Source of the DNA: Acidobacteriaceae bacterium
GTDB lineage: Bacteria; Acidobacteriota; Terriglobia; Terriglobales; Acidobacteriaceae
Assembly: GCA_003165095.1 (NCBI GenBank)
Contig: PLSH01000208.1
Coordinates: 12,125 to 17,347, forward strand
Reading direction: 5' to 3'
DNA: 5,223 nt
Within the stretch, counting starts at the first letter, position 1, and the number at the start of each line of letters is the position of its first letter. Shown here one piece after another: positions 5,200 through 5,223 of this stretch. The notes below the pieces were generated by a model. That model did no database searches. It was not told the DNA's origin and saw only the letters and a program-made list of their open reading frames with translations. Both the position numbers and the translations under genes were made by a program.

Positions 5200-5223
5200 A
5201 TGCCCAAGTTGAAGACCCATACG
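5200..5223 (+). CDS. rpmI: 50S ribosomal protein L35, N-terminal start (partial)
   Basis: Only eight codons are inside the window: MPKLKTHT, matching the invariant start of bacterial L35 (MPKLKTH/K...), a small basic protein of the large ribosomal subunit. A weak purine-rich ribosome site (GAGAAG) precedes the ATG. rplT is expected directly downstream, outside the window. In many bacteria infC stands just upstream of rpmI; here a VOC gene does, so this unit starts at rpmI. The call rests on a short peptide plus the leader context. Confidence 0.82.

Overview
The window looks like chromosomal DNA from a GC-rich Gram-negative bacterium, most likely an Acidobacteriota member of the Terriglobia/Koribacter type. 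The evidence is the combination of a Tat-exported Gfo/Idh/MocA oxidoreductase, a secreted two-module VOC protein, the C-terminal end of a very characteristic acidobacterial TonB-dependent receptor family, and intergenic palindrome clusters of the kind common in those genomes. The taxonomic assignment is inference; there is no rRNA or full-length marker gene here.

Layout. Positions 1-1142 (+) hold the end of motA and a complete motB, the stator pair of the flagellar motor. Positions 1143-1463 are non-coding and carry a chain of six hairpins, followed by a terminator-like hairpin facing the opposite strand. Positions 1464-2819 (-) encode a Tat-signal Gfo/Idh/MocA oxidoreductase, convergent with motB. 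Positions 2820-3192 are a divergent intergenic region with two TTTA-loop palindromes. Positions 3193-3651 (+) encode a small lipoprotein with an FxLYD-like domain. Positions 3744-3980 (+) hold a decayed fragment, the last ~70 residues of a TonB-dependent outer-membrane receptor with no 5' part. Positions 4100-5029 (+) encode an exported protein with two VOC (glyoxalase-fold) modules. The window ends in a candidate promoter, a structured leader and the first eight codons of rpmI (ribosomal protein L35), presumably the start of an rpmI-rplT transcription unit.

The genes do not form one pathway. Only motA-motB is a clear functional unit. The remainder is a run of single genes, three of them exported (Tat, lipoprotein and Sec-type signals), separated by unusually structured spacers. 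No convincing novel multi-gene system is present. The points that most deserve a second look are the receptor remnant, the two palindrome clusters and the structured rpmI leader.
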